Shown: positions 56,048-64,000, counted from the first letter of the stretch. The stretch is DNA of 64,000 nt from Streptomyces sp. V3I8 (GCF_030817535.1 NZ_JAUSZL010000002.1:6820001-6884000), one strand, 5' to 3'. The notes: generated from the sequence alone by a model not told the origin. Numbers and translations: made by a program.

Positions 56048-57658
56048 ATGTCCGGGACGACCACGGCCGCCGCGCGTCGCCGTCGGGAGACCGGGGCCGG
56101 TGCAAACCGCTGGGTCGTCCTCGTGGTGCTGTGCACCAGCCTGCTCCTGGTCGCCGTCGACGCCACCGTCCTCCATGTCGCGGTGCCCGCCGTCACCGAG
56201 GACCTCACGCCCGGCGCGATGGAACTGCTCTGGATCGTCGACGTCTACCCGCTCGTCTGCGCCTCGCTGCTGATCCTCTTCGGCACCCTGGGCGACCGGA
56301 TCGGCCGCAGACGCGTCCTGCTCCTGGGATACGCCCTCTTCGGCGTCGCCTCCGGCCTCGCGGCCTTCGCCGACACCGCGGAGGTGCTGATCGGGGCACG
56401 TGCCCTGCTCGGCGTCGGCGGCGCGATGATCATGCCCGCGACCTTGTCCATCCTGCGGCAGGTCTTCCCCGACCGGCGCGAGCGGGCGCTCGCGATCGGC
56501 GTCTGGAGCGCCGTCGCCGCGGTGGGCGCCGCCGTCGGACCGCTCCTCGGCGGGTTCCTCCTCGAACACTTCTGGTGGGGCTCGGTCTTCCTCATCAACA
56601 TCCCGCTGATGCTCGTCAGTCTCCCCGTCGGACGGCTCCTGCTGCCCGAGTCGACGGGTGAGCGCGACGGGCCCTGGGACGTCGCCGGCGCGCTGACGGC
56701 CGCGGCCGGCCTCTTCGGTGTCGTCCTCGGCGTGAAGCGGCTGGGCGGCGGGGAGGCTCCGCTGAGCGTCCTGACCGCGGCGCCGCTGCTGGCGGGGGCC
56801 GGACTCCTCGTCGCCTTCGTACGGCGCCAGCGCCGGCGCCGTCATCCGCTGGTCGACCTGAGGATGTTCTCGCGGCCCGCCTTCAGCATCTCCGTCGGCT
56901 GCATCGTGCTGGCGATGCTCGCGCTGGTCGGGCTCGAACTGATCGCCGCGCAGTATCTGCAGCTGGTGCTGCGGCTCTCCCCGCTGGAGACCGGGCTGCG
57001 GCTGCTGCCGCTGACCGTCGCGGCGATGGCCGCCGGACTGTTCGGGGCGAAGACGCTGCAGCGCTTCGGGCCGCGGACCATGGTCTGCTGCGGGTTCTGC
57101 CTCACCGCCGCGGCGGTCGTCACGCTGACGGCGATGGGGTCCGGCGACAACGCCCCGCTGCTGCTGACCGGGTTCGTGATGCTCGGCTTCGGGCTCGAGG
57201 TCACGCTCTTCGGGTCGTACGAGTCCATGCTGAGCGAGGCGCCGCCGGCCCAGGCGGGCGGGGCGGCGGCCATCGGGGAGACGTCGTACCAGCTCGGGGC
57301 GGGGATCGGGATCGCGCTCCTCGGGAGTGTGATGAACGCGGCGTACGCGCCCGGACTCGCGTCCGTCCCGGGGGTCCCCGCGCGGGAGTCCGCCGCCGCG
57401 GGGCATTCGCTGGGGGAGGCGTACGAGGTCGCCGCGCGGCTCGGCGGGGGGCCGGGGGAGGCCCTGCGGGAGGCGGCCCGGCACGCGTTCGTGCACGGGC
57501 TGCACGTGACGTTGCTGGTGAGCGCGGGACTGTTGCTGGTGGGGGCGGTGATGGCGCTGCGGCTGCCCCGGGAGATGGAGTGCGAGGACCTCGTCGAGCT
57601 GCCCAGGCCCCGGGAGGCGGGGGCGGGGGCGCCCGTGCGGGTCGAGTCCGTCCGGTGA
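56048..57658 (+). CDS. MFS drug exporter, DHA2 (14-helix) type
   Basis: A 536-residue transporter of the EmrB/QacA type. The first helix has LVVLCTSLLLVAVDATVLHV with the charged Asp of motif D1; motif A is GTLGDRIGRRRVLLLGYALF; motif C-like GVWSAVAAVGAAVGPLLGG marks a proton-driven exporter. About 14 helices. It should extrude lipophilic cations or antibiotics; the substrate is unknown. GGGAGG lies 7 nt before the ATG. TACTCT at 55926 may be the -10. No TetR regulator adjoins it, so control is not visible. Confidence 0.92.
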   Translation: MSGTTTAAARRRRETGAGANRWVVLVVLCTSLLLVAVDATVLHVAVPAVTEDLTPGAMELLWIVDVYPLVCASLLILFGTLGDRIGRRRVLLLGYALFGVASGLAAFADTAEVLIGARALLGVGGAMIMPATLSILRQVFPDRRERALAIGVWSAVAAVGAAVGPLLGGFLLEHFWWGSVFLINIPLMLVSLPVGRLLLPESTGERDGPWDVAGALTAAAGLFGVVLGVKRLGGGEAPLSVLTAAPLLAGAGLLVAFVRRQRRRRHPLVDLRMFSRPAFSISVGCIVLAMLALVGLELIAAQYLQLVLRLSPLETGLRLLPLTVAAMAAGLFGAKTLQRFGPRTMVCCGFCLTAAAVVTLTAMGSGDNAPLLLTGFVMLGFGLEVTLFGSYESMLSEAPPAQAGGAAAIGETSYQLGAGIGIALLGSVMNAAYAPGLASVPGVPARESAAAGHSLGEAYEVAARLGGGPGEALREAARHAFVHGLHVTLLVSAGLLLVGAVMALRLPREMECEDLVELPRPREAGAGAPVRVESVR

Positions 57659-57830
57659 GGTCCGCGGTGACCGCGGTCGTCCGCCTCCCCCGTCCGCGCC
57701 GCCCGCGGGTGGTGGGTCCGCAGCGGGTGGAAGAGCTCGCTCCGGCCGGTCCTGGACGTGCGTCGCGGCGCGTCGTAACGTCTGGGCTGCCCTTGGTTAA
57801 CAGTGCTAGTTTTCTGCGTCGGAGGCCCCC

Positions 57831-59021
57831 GTGTCCGCTTCCCCCAAGCTTCCCCCCTTCGACCCCGCCGATCCGCTCGGGGTCGACGACCTGCTGAGCG
57901 CGGAGGACCTGGCGGTCCGGGACACCGTGCGGGCCTGGGCGGCGGACCGGGTGCTGCCCCATGTCGCCGAGTGGTACGAGAAGGGCGAACTGCCGGAGAT
58001 CCGGGAGCTGGCGCGGGAGCTGGGCGGCATCGGCGCCCTCGGGATGTCGCTCGACGGGTACGGGTGCGCCGGTGCCTCCGCCGTGCAGTACGGCCTCGCC
58101 TGTCTGGAGCTGGAGGCCGCCGATTCCGGCATCCGCTCGCTCGTCTCCGTGCAGGGCTCGCTCGCGATGTACGCGATCCACCGGTTCGGCAGCGAGGAGC
58201 AGAAGCGGACGTGGCTGCCCCGCATGGCCGCCGGCGAGGTCATCGGCTGCTTCGGGCTGACCGAGCCCGACCACGGCTCCGACCCCGGCGCGATGCGGAC
58301 GTACGCCAAGCGGGACGGCGGGGACTGGGTCCTCACCGGGCGCAAGATGTGGATCACCAACGGGTCCGTGGCGGGCGTCGCCGTCGTGTGGGCGCGGACC
58401 GACGACGGCATCCGCGGGTTCGTCGTGCCCACCGACGCCCCCGGGTTCTCCGCACCGGAGATCAGGCACAAGTGGTCGCTGCGGGCGTCGGTCACCAGCG
58501 AGCTGGTCCTCGACGAGGTGCGGCTGCCCGCCGACGCCGTACTGCCGGAGGTCACCGGGCTGAAGGGGCCGCTCAGCTGTCTGTCCCACGCGCGCTACGG
58601 GATCGTGTGGGGCTCGATGGGCGCCGCGCGGGCGAGTTTCGAGGCGGCGGTGGAGTACGCGAAGACGCGCGAGCAGTTCGGGCGGCCCATCGGCGGATTC
58701 CAGCTCACCCAGGCCAAACTCGCCGACATGGCGGTCGAACTGCACAAGGGGATCCTGCTGGCCCACCATCTGGGCCGGCGGATGGACGCGGGACGGCTCC
58801 GTCCCGAACAGGTCAGTTTCGGCAAGCTCAACAACGTGCGGGAGGCGATCGACATCTGCCGTACCGCTCGGACGATCCTCGGCGCCAACGGGATCTCGCT
58901 CGAATACCCCGTGATGCGCCACGCGACGAACCTCGAGTCGGTGCTCACCTACGAGGGCACCGTCGAGATGCATCAACTGGTACTGGGCAAGGCGCTCACC
59001 GGTCTCGACGCGTTCCGGTAG
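57831..59021 (+). CDS. acyl-CoA dehydrogenase (glutaryl-CoA dehydrogenase-like)
   Basis: A 396-residue FAD enzyme. FAD/substrate-binding motifs GCFGLTEPDHGSDPGAMRTY and KMWITNGSVAGVAVVWAR are present; the C-terminal YEGTVEMHQLVLGKALTGLD carries the catalytic Glu in YEGT, a position shared with glutaryl-CoA and related dehydrogenases. TREQFGRPIGGFQLTQAKLA is typical. Likely acts in glutarate/lysine or medium-chain acyl-CoA breakdown. GTG start with GGAGG 6 nt upstream. No acyl-CoA pathway partner adjoins it. Confidence 0.93.
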   Translation: MSASPKLPPFDPADPLGVDDLLSAEDLAVRDTVRAWAADRVLPHVAEWYEKGELPEIRELARELGGIGALGMSLDGYGCAGASAVQYGLACLELEAADSGIRSLVSVQGSLAMYAIHRFGSEEQKRTWLPRMAAGEVIGCFGLTEPDHGSDPGAMRTYAKRDGGDWVLTGRKMWITNGSVAGVAVVWARTDDGIRGFVVPTDAPGFSAPEIRHKWSLRASVTSELVLDEVRLPADAVLPEVTGLKGPLSCLSHARYGIVWGSMGAARASFEAAVEYAKTREQFGRPIGGFQLTQAKLADMAVELHKGILLAHHLGRRMDAGRLRPEQVSFGKLNNVREAIDICRTARTILGANGISLEYPVMRHATNLESVLTYEGTVEMHQLVLGKALTGLDAFR

Positions 59022-59080
59022 GGCCCGGTGGGACGCTCCCACCGCGGCGCCGGGAGAACGGGCCCGGTGAGCGGCCTTGC

Positions 59081-59524
59081 CTAGCTCTGGTTGAAGAAGC
59101 CGTCCGTGCGACGGGCGGCCGGTTCCCCGCTGACGATCTCGGTGTCGGCGGGGGTCAGCAGGAAGACCCGGTTCGACACGCGCTCGATCGAGCCGCGCAG
59201 ACCGAAGATCAGGCCGGCCGCGAAGTCGACGACGCGCTTGGCGTCGGCGGCCTCCATGGCCGTGAGGTTCATGATGACGGGCACCCCGTCACGGAAGAGC
59301 TCGCCGATGCCACGGGCGTCCCGGAAGCTGTCCGGGGTGACCGTGCCGATCCGGCGGCCCTTCTCCTCGGCCGCCTCCGAGGCCACCTTGACCCGCGGGT
59401 CCGTGACCCAGACCTCCCGGCTTCCGGTCTCGGAGCCTTCGGTGTAGTCGTCGTCGTAGTAACGCTCGTCGTCGTTGTCGTCGACGAGGCCAAGCCAGGC
59501 ACTCGCCTTGCGCACCGATCCCAT
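59081..59524 (-). CDS. sepF: SepF-like cell division protein
   Basis: A 147-residue SepF family protein. An amphipathic N-terminal membrane-binding helix ([14 protein letters not shown]) is followed by an acidic linker ([16 protein letters not shown]) and the SepF core, [20 protein letters not shown] and [20 protein letters not shown], which dimerises and binds FtsZ. Streptomyces carries a main SepF beside ftsZ and SepF-like paralogues; as no ftsZ gene is here, this is one of the paralogues (SflA/SflB type, from memory). The ATG has AGGAGG 6 nt upstream. It is divergent from the DUF5685 gene and convergent with the acyl-CoA dehydrogenase gene. Confidence 0.9.
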   Translation of the reverse strand: MGSVRKASAWLGLVDDNDDERYYDDDYTEGSETGSREVWVTDPRVKVASEAAEEKGRRIGTVTPDSFRDARGIGELFRDGVPVIMNLTAMEAADAKRVVDFAAGLIFGLRGSIERVSNRVFLLTPADTEIVSGEPAARRTDGFFNQS

Positions 59525-59556
59525 GGACGCCTCCTCTTACAGCGGTCTTTCTTCTT

Positions 59557-59587
59557 TCCGCATCCCCATGGTCGTCCATGATGCGGA
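59557..59587. promoter_or_regulatory. imperfect inverted repeat upstream of sepF-like gene
   Basis: TCCGCAT-ccc-CATGG pairs with CCATG-ATGCGGA across a 4-nt TCGT loop: 12 bp with a 3-nt bulge. It lies 33 nt before the ATG on the minus strand and could be an operator or a leader hairpin. Confidence 0.4.
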
Positions 59588-59813
59588 TGTCGCGCCAAGG
59601 GGATAGACGCCGCGCGGGGGTTTCGTGACGGTACTGGTGCACAGCGAATTCGTCGAGAGCCCGCGTACCCCAAGGGTCGTGAGCTACACCGCTGCTGACT
59701 GTGAGTGAAATATGATTTCTCCTGGCGGACGGGTGACGGCTGGAGCGTCCGGGTGAACGGGGCGGCCGATACGATGCCGCAGCTCAACGTCGTACACACC
59801 ACGGGGGAACGTC

Positions 59814-60986
59814 GTGTTCGGAATCGTCAGGCCCTGCCGGCATCGGCTGGGAGAGAAGCTCGAAGCGCAGTGGATGGCGCATTTGTGCGGCCTTTGCCTC
59901 GCGCTGCGCGGTGACCACGGGCAGTTCGCCCGCGTCGTCACGAACTACGACGGCCTGCTGATATCGGTTCTGACGGAGGCTCAGGCGACGCCGGGAACGG
60001 AATGGCGGCGCACCGCGGGGCCTTGTCCGCTGCGCGGAATGCGGAGCGCGTCGGTCGCTCAGGGTGAGGGCGCACGGCTCGCCGCGGCCGTGTCGCTGGT
60101 GCTCGCCTCGGCCAAGATGCGCGATCACATGGCCGACGGGGACGGGCTGCTGGCGCGCCGCCCGGTGGCGCTCGCGGCGCGCCGCGTTGCCACGAACTGG
60201 GGCCGGGCGGGCGCCAGGACCGGTTCGGCCGTCGGCTTCGACACCGCCGTACTGGTCGACGCCGTGGACCGGCAGGTGGGCATCGAGGCGCTCGCGGGGC
60301 CCGGCACCCCGCTGCTGACCGTCACCGAACCGACGGAGACCGCGACCGCCGCGGCCTTCGCGCACACCGCGGTCCTGGCCGGCCGGCCCGGCAACGCCGA
60401 GCCACTCGCCGAGGCCGGCCGGCTCTTCGGGCGGCTCGCCCACCTGCTGGACGCGGTGGAGGACCGGGAGGCCGACGCCGCCGCCGGTGCCTGGAACCCG
60501 CTCACCGCCACCGGGGCGTCCCTGGCGGAGGCCCGGCGCCTCGCCGACGACGCACTGCACGGGATACGGCTCGCGCTGCGCGACGCCGAGTTCACCGACC
60601 CGAAACTGGCGCACGTACTGCTCGCGCACGAGCTGCGGAACTCGGTGGACCGGGCGTTCGGTACCGCGTCCTGCTCGCACGGCAACCCCTACGCGCCGTC
60701 CGGGCCCGGCGGTCCGCCTGCGCCGCCCGAGCCGCCGCGCCGTGACCGGCGCGGGCTGCTCGCGGGGTGCGCCGTGTGGGCGGGGCTGGCCTGCACGTGT
60801 CAGATGTGCTGCGGGGAGTACCACGATCCGTGGTCGGGGGAGCAGAAGCAGGGATTCTGCCGGCGCTGTGACAACTGCGAGGACTGCTGTGAGTGCTGTG
60901 ACTGCTGCGGCAACTGTGGTGACTGCTGTGGGAACTGCTGTGACGGGTGCGGGTGCGACGGGTGCGGGTGTGATTGCAGCTGCTGA
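59814..60986 (+). CDS. DUF5685 family protein with extreme Cys-rich C-terminus
   Basis: A 390-residue protein. The N-terminus starts MFGIVRPCRHRLGEKLEAQW with further Cys in HLCGLCLALRGDHGQFARVV and TAGPCPLRGMR, suggesting a metal site; the middle is helical and Ala-rich. A hydrophobic stretch LLAGCAVWAGLACTCQMCC leads to a tail with 20 Cys in the last about 43 residues, in CC and C-x2-C groups with Gly/Asp/Asn, looking like metallothionein. The DUF5685 name is from memory; the function is unknown. GTG start with GGGGGAA upstream, and TACGAT at 59770-59775 may be its -10. It is divergent from the SepF-like gene. Confidence 0.85.
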   Translation: MFGIVRPCRHRLGEKLEAQWMAHLCGLCLALRGDHGQFARVVTNYDGLLISVLTEAQATPGTEWRRTAGPCPLRGMRSASVAQGEGARLAAAVSLVLASAKMRDHMADGDGLLARRPVALAARRVATNWGRAGARTGSAVGFDTAVLVDAVDRQVGIEALAGPGTPLLTVTEPTETATAAAFAHTAVLAGRPGNAEPLAEAGRLFGRLAHLLDAVEDREADAAAGAWNPLTATGASLAEARRLADDALHGIRLALRDAEFTDPKLAHVLLAHELRNSVDRAFGTASCSHGNPYAPSGPGGPPAPPEPPRRDRRGLLAGCAVWAGLACTCQMCCGEYHDPWSGEQKQGFCRRCDNCEDCCECCDCCGNCGDCCGNCCDGCGCDGCGCDCSC

Positions 60987-61060
60987 CGGTTCCCACGGAG
61001 GGCTCCCGCCGGGGGAGGGTGGCGGGAGCCGGGTGGCGTCGTGCGGGTCCGGTGGGGGCT

Positions 61061-61084
61061 GATCGCGCAGTTCCCCGCGCCCCT
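61061..61084 (-). repeat. Streptomyces GGGGCGCGGGGAACTGCGCG intergenic repeat, copy B
   Basis: The inverse of the element at 49864-49887, 23 of 24 identical, lying between two convergent genes (75 nt after one and 55 nt before the end of the other). The pairing ends GCGC flank an AGTTCCCC loop. It may act in transcript ending or stability. Confidence 0.8.
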
Positions 61085-61138
61085 GAAGGGCCGGGTGGTC
61101 GCCCGCGCGCCTGACGGGCGGGGCTGTGTCTCTGTCCG

Positions 61139-62098
61139 TCAGTCCTTTTCCGGGGGTGAGATCTGGGACTTCTCGATCGCCGAGCCCGTCGTGCCCCACT
61201 TCTTGAGGATCTTGTCGTACGTGCCGTCCGCGATCAGGCCGTTCACCGCGGCCTGGAAGGCGGGCGCCAGCTTCGTGCCCTTCTTGAAGGCGAAGCCCAC
61301 GTCCAGCCGGTGGAACTCGTTGAGGAACTTCAGGCCCTCCTGCTGGGCGACGGCGTAGCGGAGCCCGTTGATCGTGCTCATCACCACATCGCTGCGGCCC
61401 TGCTGGAGCGAGGACCAGACGGCGCCCACCTCGCTGTACGTCTGCACCTTGTACGGCTTCTCGCCCGCGTCGGAGCAGACGTGCTTCCGGTCCTCCAGGG
61501 TGGCCTCGAAGGTGGTGCCCGCCCCGGTCGCCACGTTCAGGCCGCACAGCTGGGCGAGGTCGGTGACCTTGTCCAGCTTGCTGTCCTCGCGCGTGGCTAA
61601 CCCCTGGCCGTCGTTGATGTAGGTGACGAAGTCGATGGTCCTGCGGCGCTCGTCGGTGACGCCGAAGTTGCCGACCCCGGCGTCGTACTTGCCGCTGTCG
61701 AGGGCGGGCAGGATCGCCTCGAAGCTCGCGGCCTCGCGTTTCAGCCGCAGGCCGAGCGCCTTCGCCACGGCGTCCGCGAAGTCGACGTCCTGGCCCGCGA
61801 GGGTCTTGCCGTCCTCCAGGTAGCCGGTGCCGGGCGGTGACCCGCCGACGCTCACGGCGAGGGTCAGCGAGTCGGTGCCCGGGGGCAGCAGCTTCGCGGC
61901 GGCCGTGTTCCTGCCGACGGCGGAGACGACGTCCGTGGTGGGGATCTCGTCGCTCCCACCGCCGGCGGCGGCCCGGGCGGTGCCGCCCGCGGCGGTGCCG
62001 TCCGCGCCGGAACCGCACGCGGTGAGCAGCAGGGCGGCGGAGGTGATCAGGGCGAACGGCAGCAGGAACTGATGGCGGGCACGCGGGAACGTACGCAT
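61139..62098 (-). CDS. polar amino-acid type ABC transporter substrate-binding lipoprotein
   Basis: A 319-residue SBP_bac_3 receptor. The signal sequence ends in lipobox LTAC near residue 28, followed by a Gly/Ala-rich linker. The two lobes show SLTLAVSVGGSPPGTGYLED, VDFADAVAKALGLRLKREAA, LPALDSGKYDAGVGNFGVTD and QQGRSDVVMSTINGLRYAVA, a pattern of receptors for amino acids or sulfur compounds. Two Cys are in the C-terminal lobe (LCGLNV, HVCSDAG). It is divergent from the permease gene and likely feeds it. A long leader with tandem repeats lies between. Confidence 0.92.
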   Translation of the reverse strand: MRTFPRARHQFLLPFALITSAALLLTACGSGADGTAAGGTARAAAGGGSDEIPTTDVVSAVGRNTAAAKLLPPGTDSLTLAVSVGGSPPGTGYLEDGKTLAGQDVDFADAVAKALGLRLKREAASFEAILPALDSGKYDAGVGNFGVTDERRRTIDFVTYINDGQGLATREDSKLDKVTDLAQLCGLNVATGAGTTFEATLEDRKHVCSDAGEKPYKVQTYSEVGAVWSSLQQGRSDVVMSTINGLRYAVAQQEGLKFLNEFHRLDVGFAFKKGTKLAPAFQAAVNGLIADGTYDKILKKWGTTGSAIEKSQISPPEKD

Positions 62099-62182
62099 GG
62101 AGCGGTCTCCTGGAAGCAGAGCGCGAAGCCGGGCGGGGCGTGGAGCCGGGCGGGGCGCGACGTGAAGGAGCGCGCGCAGAAG

Positions 62183-62239
62183 AAGCGCGGAACGGGGAAG
62201 CGCGGAACGGGGAAACGCGGAACGGGGAAACGCGAGGGG
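62183..62239. repeat. 15-bp tandem repeats upstream of the receptor gene
   Basis: AAGCGCGGAACGGGG is repeated head to tail: two exact copies, a third with G-to-A at position 3, and a partial fourth (AAACGCG then diverging). The array lies 85-141 nt upstream of the receptor ATG, in the probable 5' leader or promoter region. The purine-rich plus strand could form unusual DNA structure. Confidence 0.85.
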
Positions 62240-62475
62240 AGGGGTGCGCGTGTGAAGGCGTGGAGAGGGAGACGGTGCGGGAGACGGGGGGCGCCCGCCC
62301 TCGGAAGGGGCCGGGCGCGCAGGGGGTCAGCTCAACAGGAAGAGGACCACACTCGACCGAAGTCGATGTGGGAGCGCGTGACCAGCCACTGCTGCGAATA
62401 CATGCGCACAAGTGGAACAGCCATTCGGGAGCACGTCAACAGGCCTGAGACGTACGGCTCACAGTGTGGACAACC

Positions 62476-62506
62476 TTGACAGGCAGGGGAAACGGCCCCG
62501 TACTCT
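62476..62506 (+). promoter_or_regulatory. putative promoter of the permease operon
   Basis: A perfect TTGACA is followed after 19 bp by TACTCT. The spacer is one or two bp long. Transcription would begin near 62513, giving a leader of about 120 nt that contains the strong hairpin. Confidence 0.45.
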
Positions 62507-62540
62507 CGACGGACGGCCCTGCTGAGGGGCTAGGCCGTGC

Positions 62541-62571
62541 GTGCCGTACGACGCCCCTGGGCGTCCGGCAC
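62541..62571 (+). promoter_or_regulatory. strong leader hairpin before the permease gene
   Basis: GTGCCG, a TAC bulge, then GACGCCC-CT-GGGCGTC and CGGCAC: 13 paired bases with a 2-nt tip (a 4-nt loop if the closing C-G pair is open). It lies between the promoter and the ribosome site, 63 nt before the ATG. No T-run. It may be an attenuator, an operator or simply stabilise the mRNA. Confidence 0.45.
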
Positions 62572-62634
62572 GACCCGCGTGACCCGTGTGAAGGCACCAC
62601 CCGTGTTCGACTCGACGCATCACGGAGCCTTCGC

Positions 62635-63480
62635 ATGTCCTCGCACACCCTCACCAAGGTGGCCGCACCGCACGACGCGGTACCCGTGCGCATCGTCCCC
62701 CGGCGCCGGCTCGGCCAGTGGACCGCCGCGGGCCTCGTCCTCGTCCTGCTCGGACTCACCGTCAACTCCGTCGCACGCAACGAGGCGTTCCGGTGGGACG
62801 TGGTCGGCGACTACTTCACCTCGCCCTCGGTGCTGCGCGGGCTCGGCCTGACCCTCTGGCTGACCGCCCTCGTCATGGCGCTCGGCTTCGCCCTCGGCGC
62901 CCTGCTCGCCGCGGGCCGGCTCTCCGCCAACCCCGTCCTGCGCGGCGTGAGCTGGGGGTACGTCTGGCTCTTCAGGTCGATGCCGATCCTGGTGCAGCTG
63001 CTGTTCTGGTTCAACATCGGGGCGCTCTACCCGACGCTCCTCGGTGTCAGGACGGTCGATCTGCTCGGGCCGGTCACGGTCGCCGTCATCGGCCTCACCC
63101 TGCACGAGGCCGCGTACGCCGCCGAGGTCGTGCGCGGCGGCATCCTCTCCGTGGACCGCGGCCAGATCGAGGCCGCCCAGGCGCTCGGGCTGAGCCGGTG
63201 GCGCCGCTGGTGGCGGATCGTGCTGCCGCAGGCCATGCGCTCCATCGTGCCGCCGGCCGGGAACATGCTGATCGGGACGCTCAAGGGCACCTCGATCATC
63301 AGCGTGATCGCCGTCCAGGACCTGCTCTACTCCGTGCAGCTCGTCTACCACCGCACCTACCAGGTCATCCCGCTCCTGATGGTGGCCACGCTCTGGTACG
63401 TCATCGTCACCTCGGTGCTCAGCGTCGGCCAGTACTACGTCGAGCGGCACTACGGGCGCGGTGCGGAGCGCACGCGATGA
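62635..63480 (+). CDS. polar amino-acid type ABC transporter permease
   Basis: A 281-residue permease of the His/Glu/Gln/Arg family. After 25 polar residues it has about five helices (TAAGLVLVLLGLTVNSVARN, LGLTLWLTALVMALGFALGA). The MetI-type coupling motif is EAAYAAEVVRGGILSVDRGQ followed by IEAAQALGLSRWRRWWRIVL. The start ATG at 62635 has GGAG 9 nt upstream. It pairs with the divergent receptor; an ATPase gene is not in view and may follow beyond the window. It overlaps the FAD-protein gene by ATGA, so that enzyme likely handles the imported compound. Confidence 0.93.
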   Translation: MSSHTLTKVAAPHDAVPVRIVPRRRLGQWTAAGLVLVLLGLTVNSVARNEAFRWDVVGDYFTSPSVLRGLGLTLWLTALVMALGFALGALLAAGRLSANPVLRGVSWGYVWLFRSMPILVQLLFWFNIGALYPTLLGVRTVDLLGPVTVAVIGLTLHEAAYAAEVVRGGILSVDRGQIEAAQALGLSRWRRWWRIVLPQAMRSIVPPAGNMLIGTLKGTSIISVIAVQDLLYSVQLVYHRTYQVIPLLMVATLWYVIVTSVLSVGQYYVERHYGRGAERTR

Positions 63481-64000
63481 GCGGGCCGCGTCCCTCGCTG
63501 GTGATCGTGGGCGCCGGACCGCGGGGCACCGGGCTCCTGGAGCGGATCGCCGCCAACGCGCCCGAGCTGTACGCCGGTTCGCAGCTCGCCGGGACCGGGC
63601 TCGACGTGCATCTCGTCGACCCGTTCCCGCCGGGCGGCGGCCGCATCTGGCGCGAGGAGCAGTCCCCGCTGCTGTGGATGAACTCCCAGGCCCAGGACGT
63701 CACCATGTTCACCGACGAGTCGGTGGCCATGGCCGGACCCGTGGGGGAGGGACCCACCCTGCACGAGTGGGCCGGACTCGACGGACGCGTCTTCGCCGAC
63801 CGGCAGCGCCAGGGCACCTACCTGCGCTGGGTGTACGAGCGGACCGTCGCGGCGCTGCCCGAGGGCGTCCGGGTCCACCACCACCCCCGCCGCGCCGTGC
63901 GGGTCGCGGGCCCGCCCGGGGGACGCCAGCAGGTGTGGCTGGAAGGGCTGCCGCACCCGCTCGCCGCCGACCTCGTCGTCCTCACGCTCGGCCACCTCGA
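63477..64000 (+). CDS. FAD/NAD(P)-binding protein, 5' part (runs off window)
   Basis: The first 174 residues of an FAD-NAD(P)-binding protein (NAD_binding_9 type). The dinucleotide fold starts SLVIVGAGPRGTGLLERIAA (GxGxxG variant GAGPRG), and VDPFPPGGGRIWREEQSPLL matches the family; YLRWVYERTVAALPEGVRVH and the LVVLTLGHLE end at the window edge. No stop is reached. Such proteins act as oxidoreductases or oxygenase-like partners. The ATG overlaps the permease stop. The substrate is unknown. Confidence 0.88.
   Translation, partial: MSGPRPSLVIVGAGPRGTGLLERIAANAPELYAGSQLAGTGLDVHLVDPFPPGGGRIWREEQSPLLWMNSQAQDVTMFTDESVAMAGPVGEGPTLHEWAGLDGRVFADRQRQGTYLRWVYERTVAALPEGVRVHHHPRRAVRVAGPPGGRQQVWLEGLPHPLAADLVVLTLGHL

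Larger units (their letters stand above)
62099..62634. other. divergent region between receptor and permease genes
   Basis: No gene is supported here. It contains 15-bp tandem repeats (62183-62239), a TTGACA-type promoter and a strong hairpin in the permease leader, all listed separately. The stretch 62330-62460 is AT-richer than flanks. Confidence 0.6.

Noticed and set aside
62072..62479. 135-residue open frame covering the 15-bp repeats (GKRGT repeats)
   Set aside because: It overlaps the receptor gene start antisense, has no ribosome site, and its composition simply reflects the DNA repeats.

Overview
The window looks like a high-GC actinobacterial chromosome, almost certainly Streptomyces. 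Evidence: very high GC with GC-rich third positions, frequent GTG and TTG starts, Streptomyces-type short promoters, and a gene order that matches, from memory, the conserved core segment of S. coelicolor running from ctp synthase, ald, parA-like, scpAB, cmk and der to a SepF-like gene. No phage, transposon, CRISPR array or biosynthetic cluster is visible. Most of the window is housekeeping DNA, with accessory insertions and local repeats.

Layout. 1-700: the 3' end of an rRNA operon (23S end, 5S, strong terminator). 764-4462: a TPR protein with a huge Arg/Asp/Gly repeat domain, convergent with a DUF1015 protein. 4534-12979: HAD phosphatase, an iron-box-controlled siderophore ABC importer (two permeases and an ATPase), SCP2 protein, tlyA, nadK, recN. 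13287-18002: glycosyltransferase, PucR regulator, GH15 hydrolase. 18490-29474: pyrG, NUDIX hydrolase, a STAND/TPR protein, ald, then a chromosome-organisation block (orphan ParA, partner-like protein, scpA, scpB, RluB-type pseudouridine synthase). 29578-33360: an NrtR-like NUDIX regulator with an ADP-ribosylglycohydrolase, followed on the other strand by a Tat Rieske lipoprotein, a membrane protein and an anchored exported protein. 33576-38145: aroH, tyrA, cmk, plsC-like, der, closed by a 22-bp terminator stem.

38237-54621 is more accessory: two Streptomyces-type hypotheticals, a decayed transglycosylase/LysM pseudogene beside an intact paralogue, a branched-chain amino-acid type ABC system in which LivH, LivM and LivG are fused in one 1092-residue chain, a glycosyltransferase pair, a WYL regulator, an orphan cytochrome oxidase subunit I, an I78-type inhibitor and a PAP2 phosphatase. 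54622-64000: PIG-V-type mannosyltransferase, MFS exporter, acyl-CoA dehydrogenase, SepF-like protein, a DUF5685 protein with an extreme cysteine-rich tail, and a divergent polar amino-acid type ABC system whose FAD-binding partner runs off the window end.

The genes give several short operons coupled by ATGA/GTGA overlaps (siderophore uptake; tlyA-nadK; parA-partner; scpA-scpB-rluB; nrtR-draG; aroH-tyrA; cmk-plsC; Rieske-DUF6529; livHMG-livF; permease-FAD protein). Several genes have a TANNNT box exactly 12 nt before the start codon, suggesting leaderless mRNAs. I did not find one obviously new system. The best leads are the repeat-rich TPR protein, the cysteine-rich DUF5685 protein beside SepF, the orphan ParA/scpAB block, the P-loop Lys-to-Arg proteins and the LivHMG fusion.
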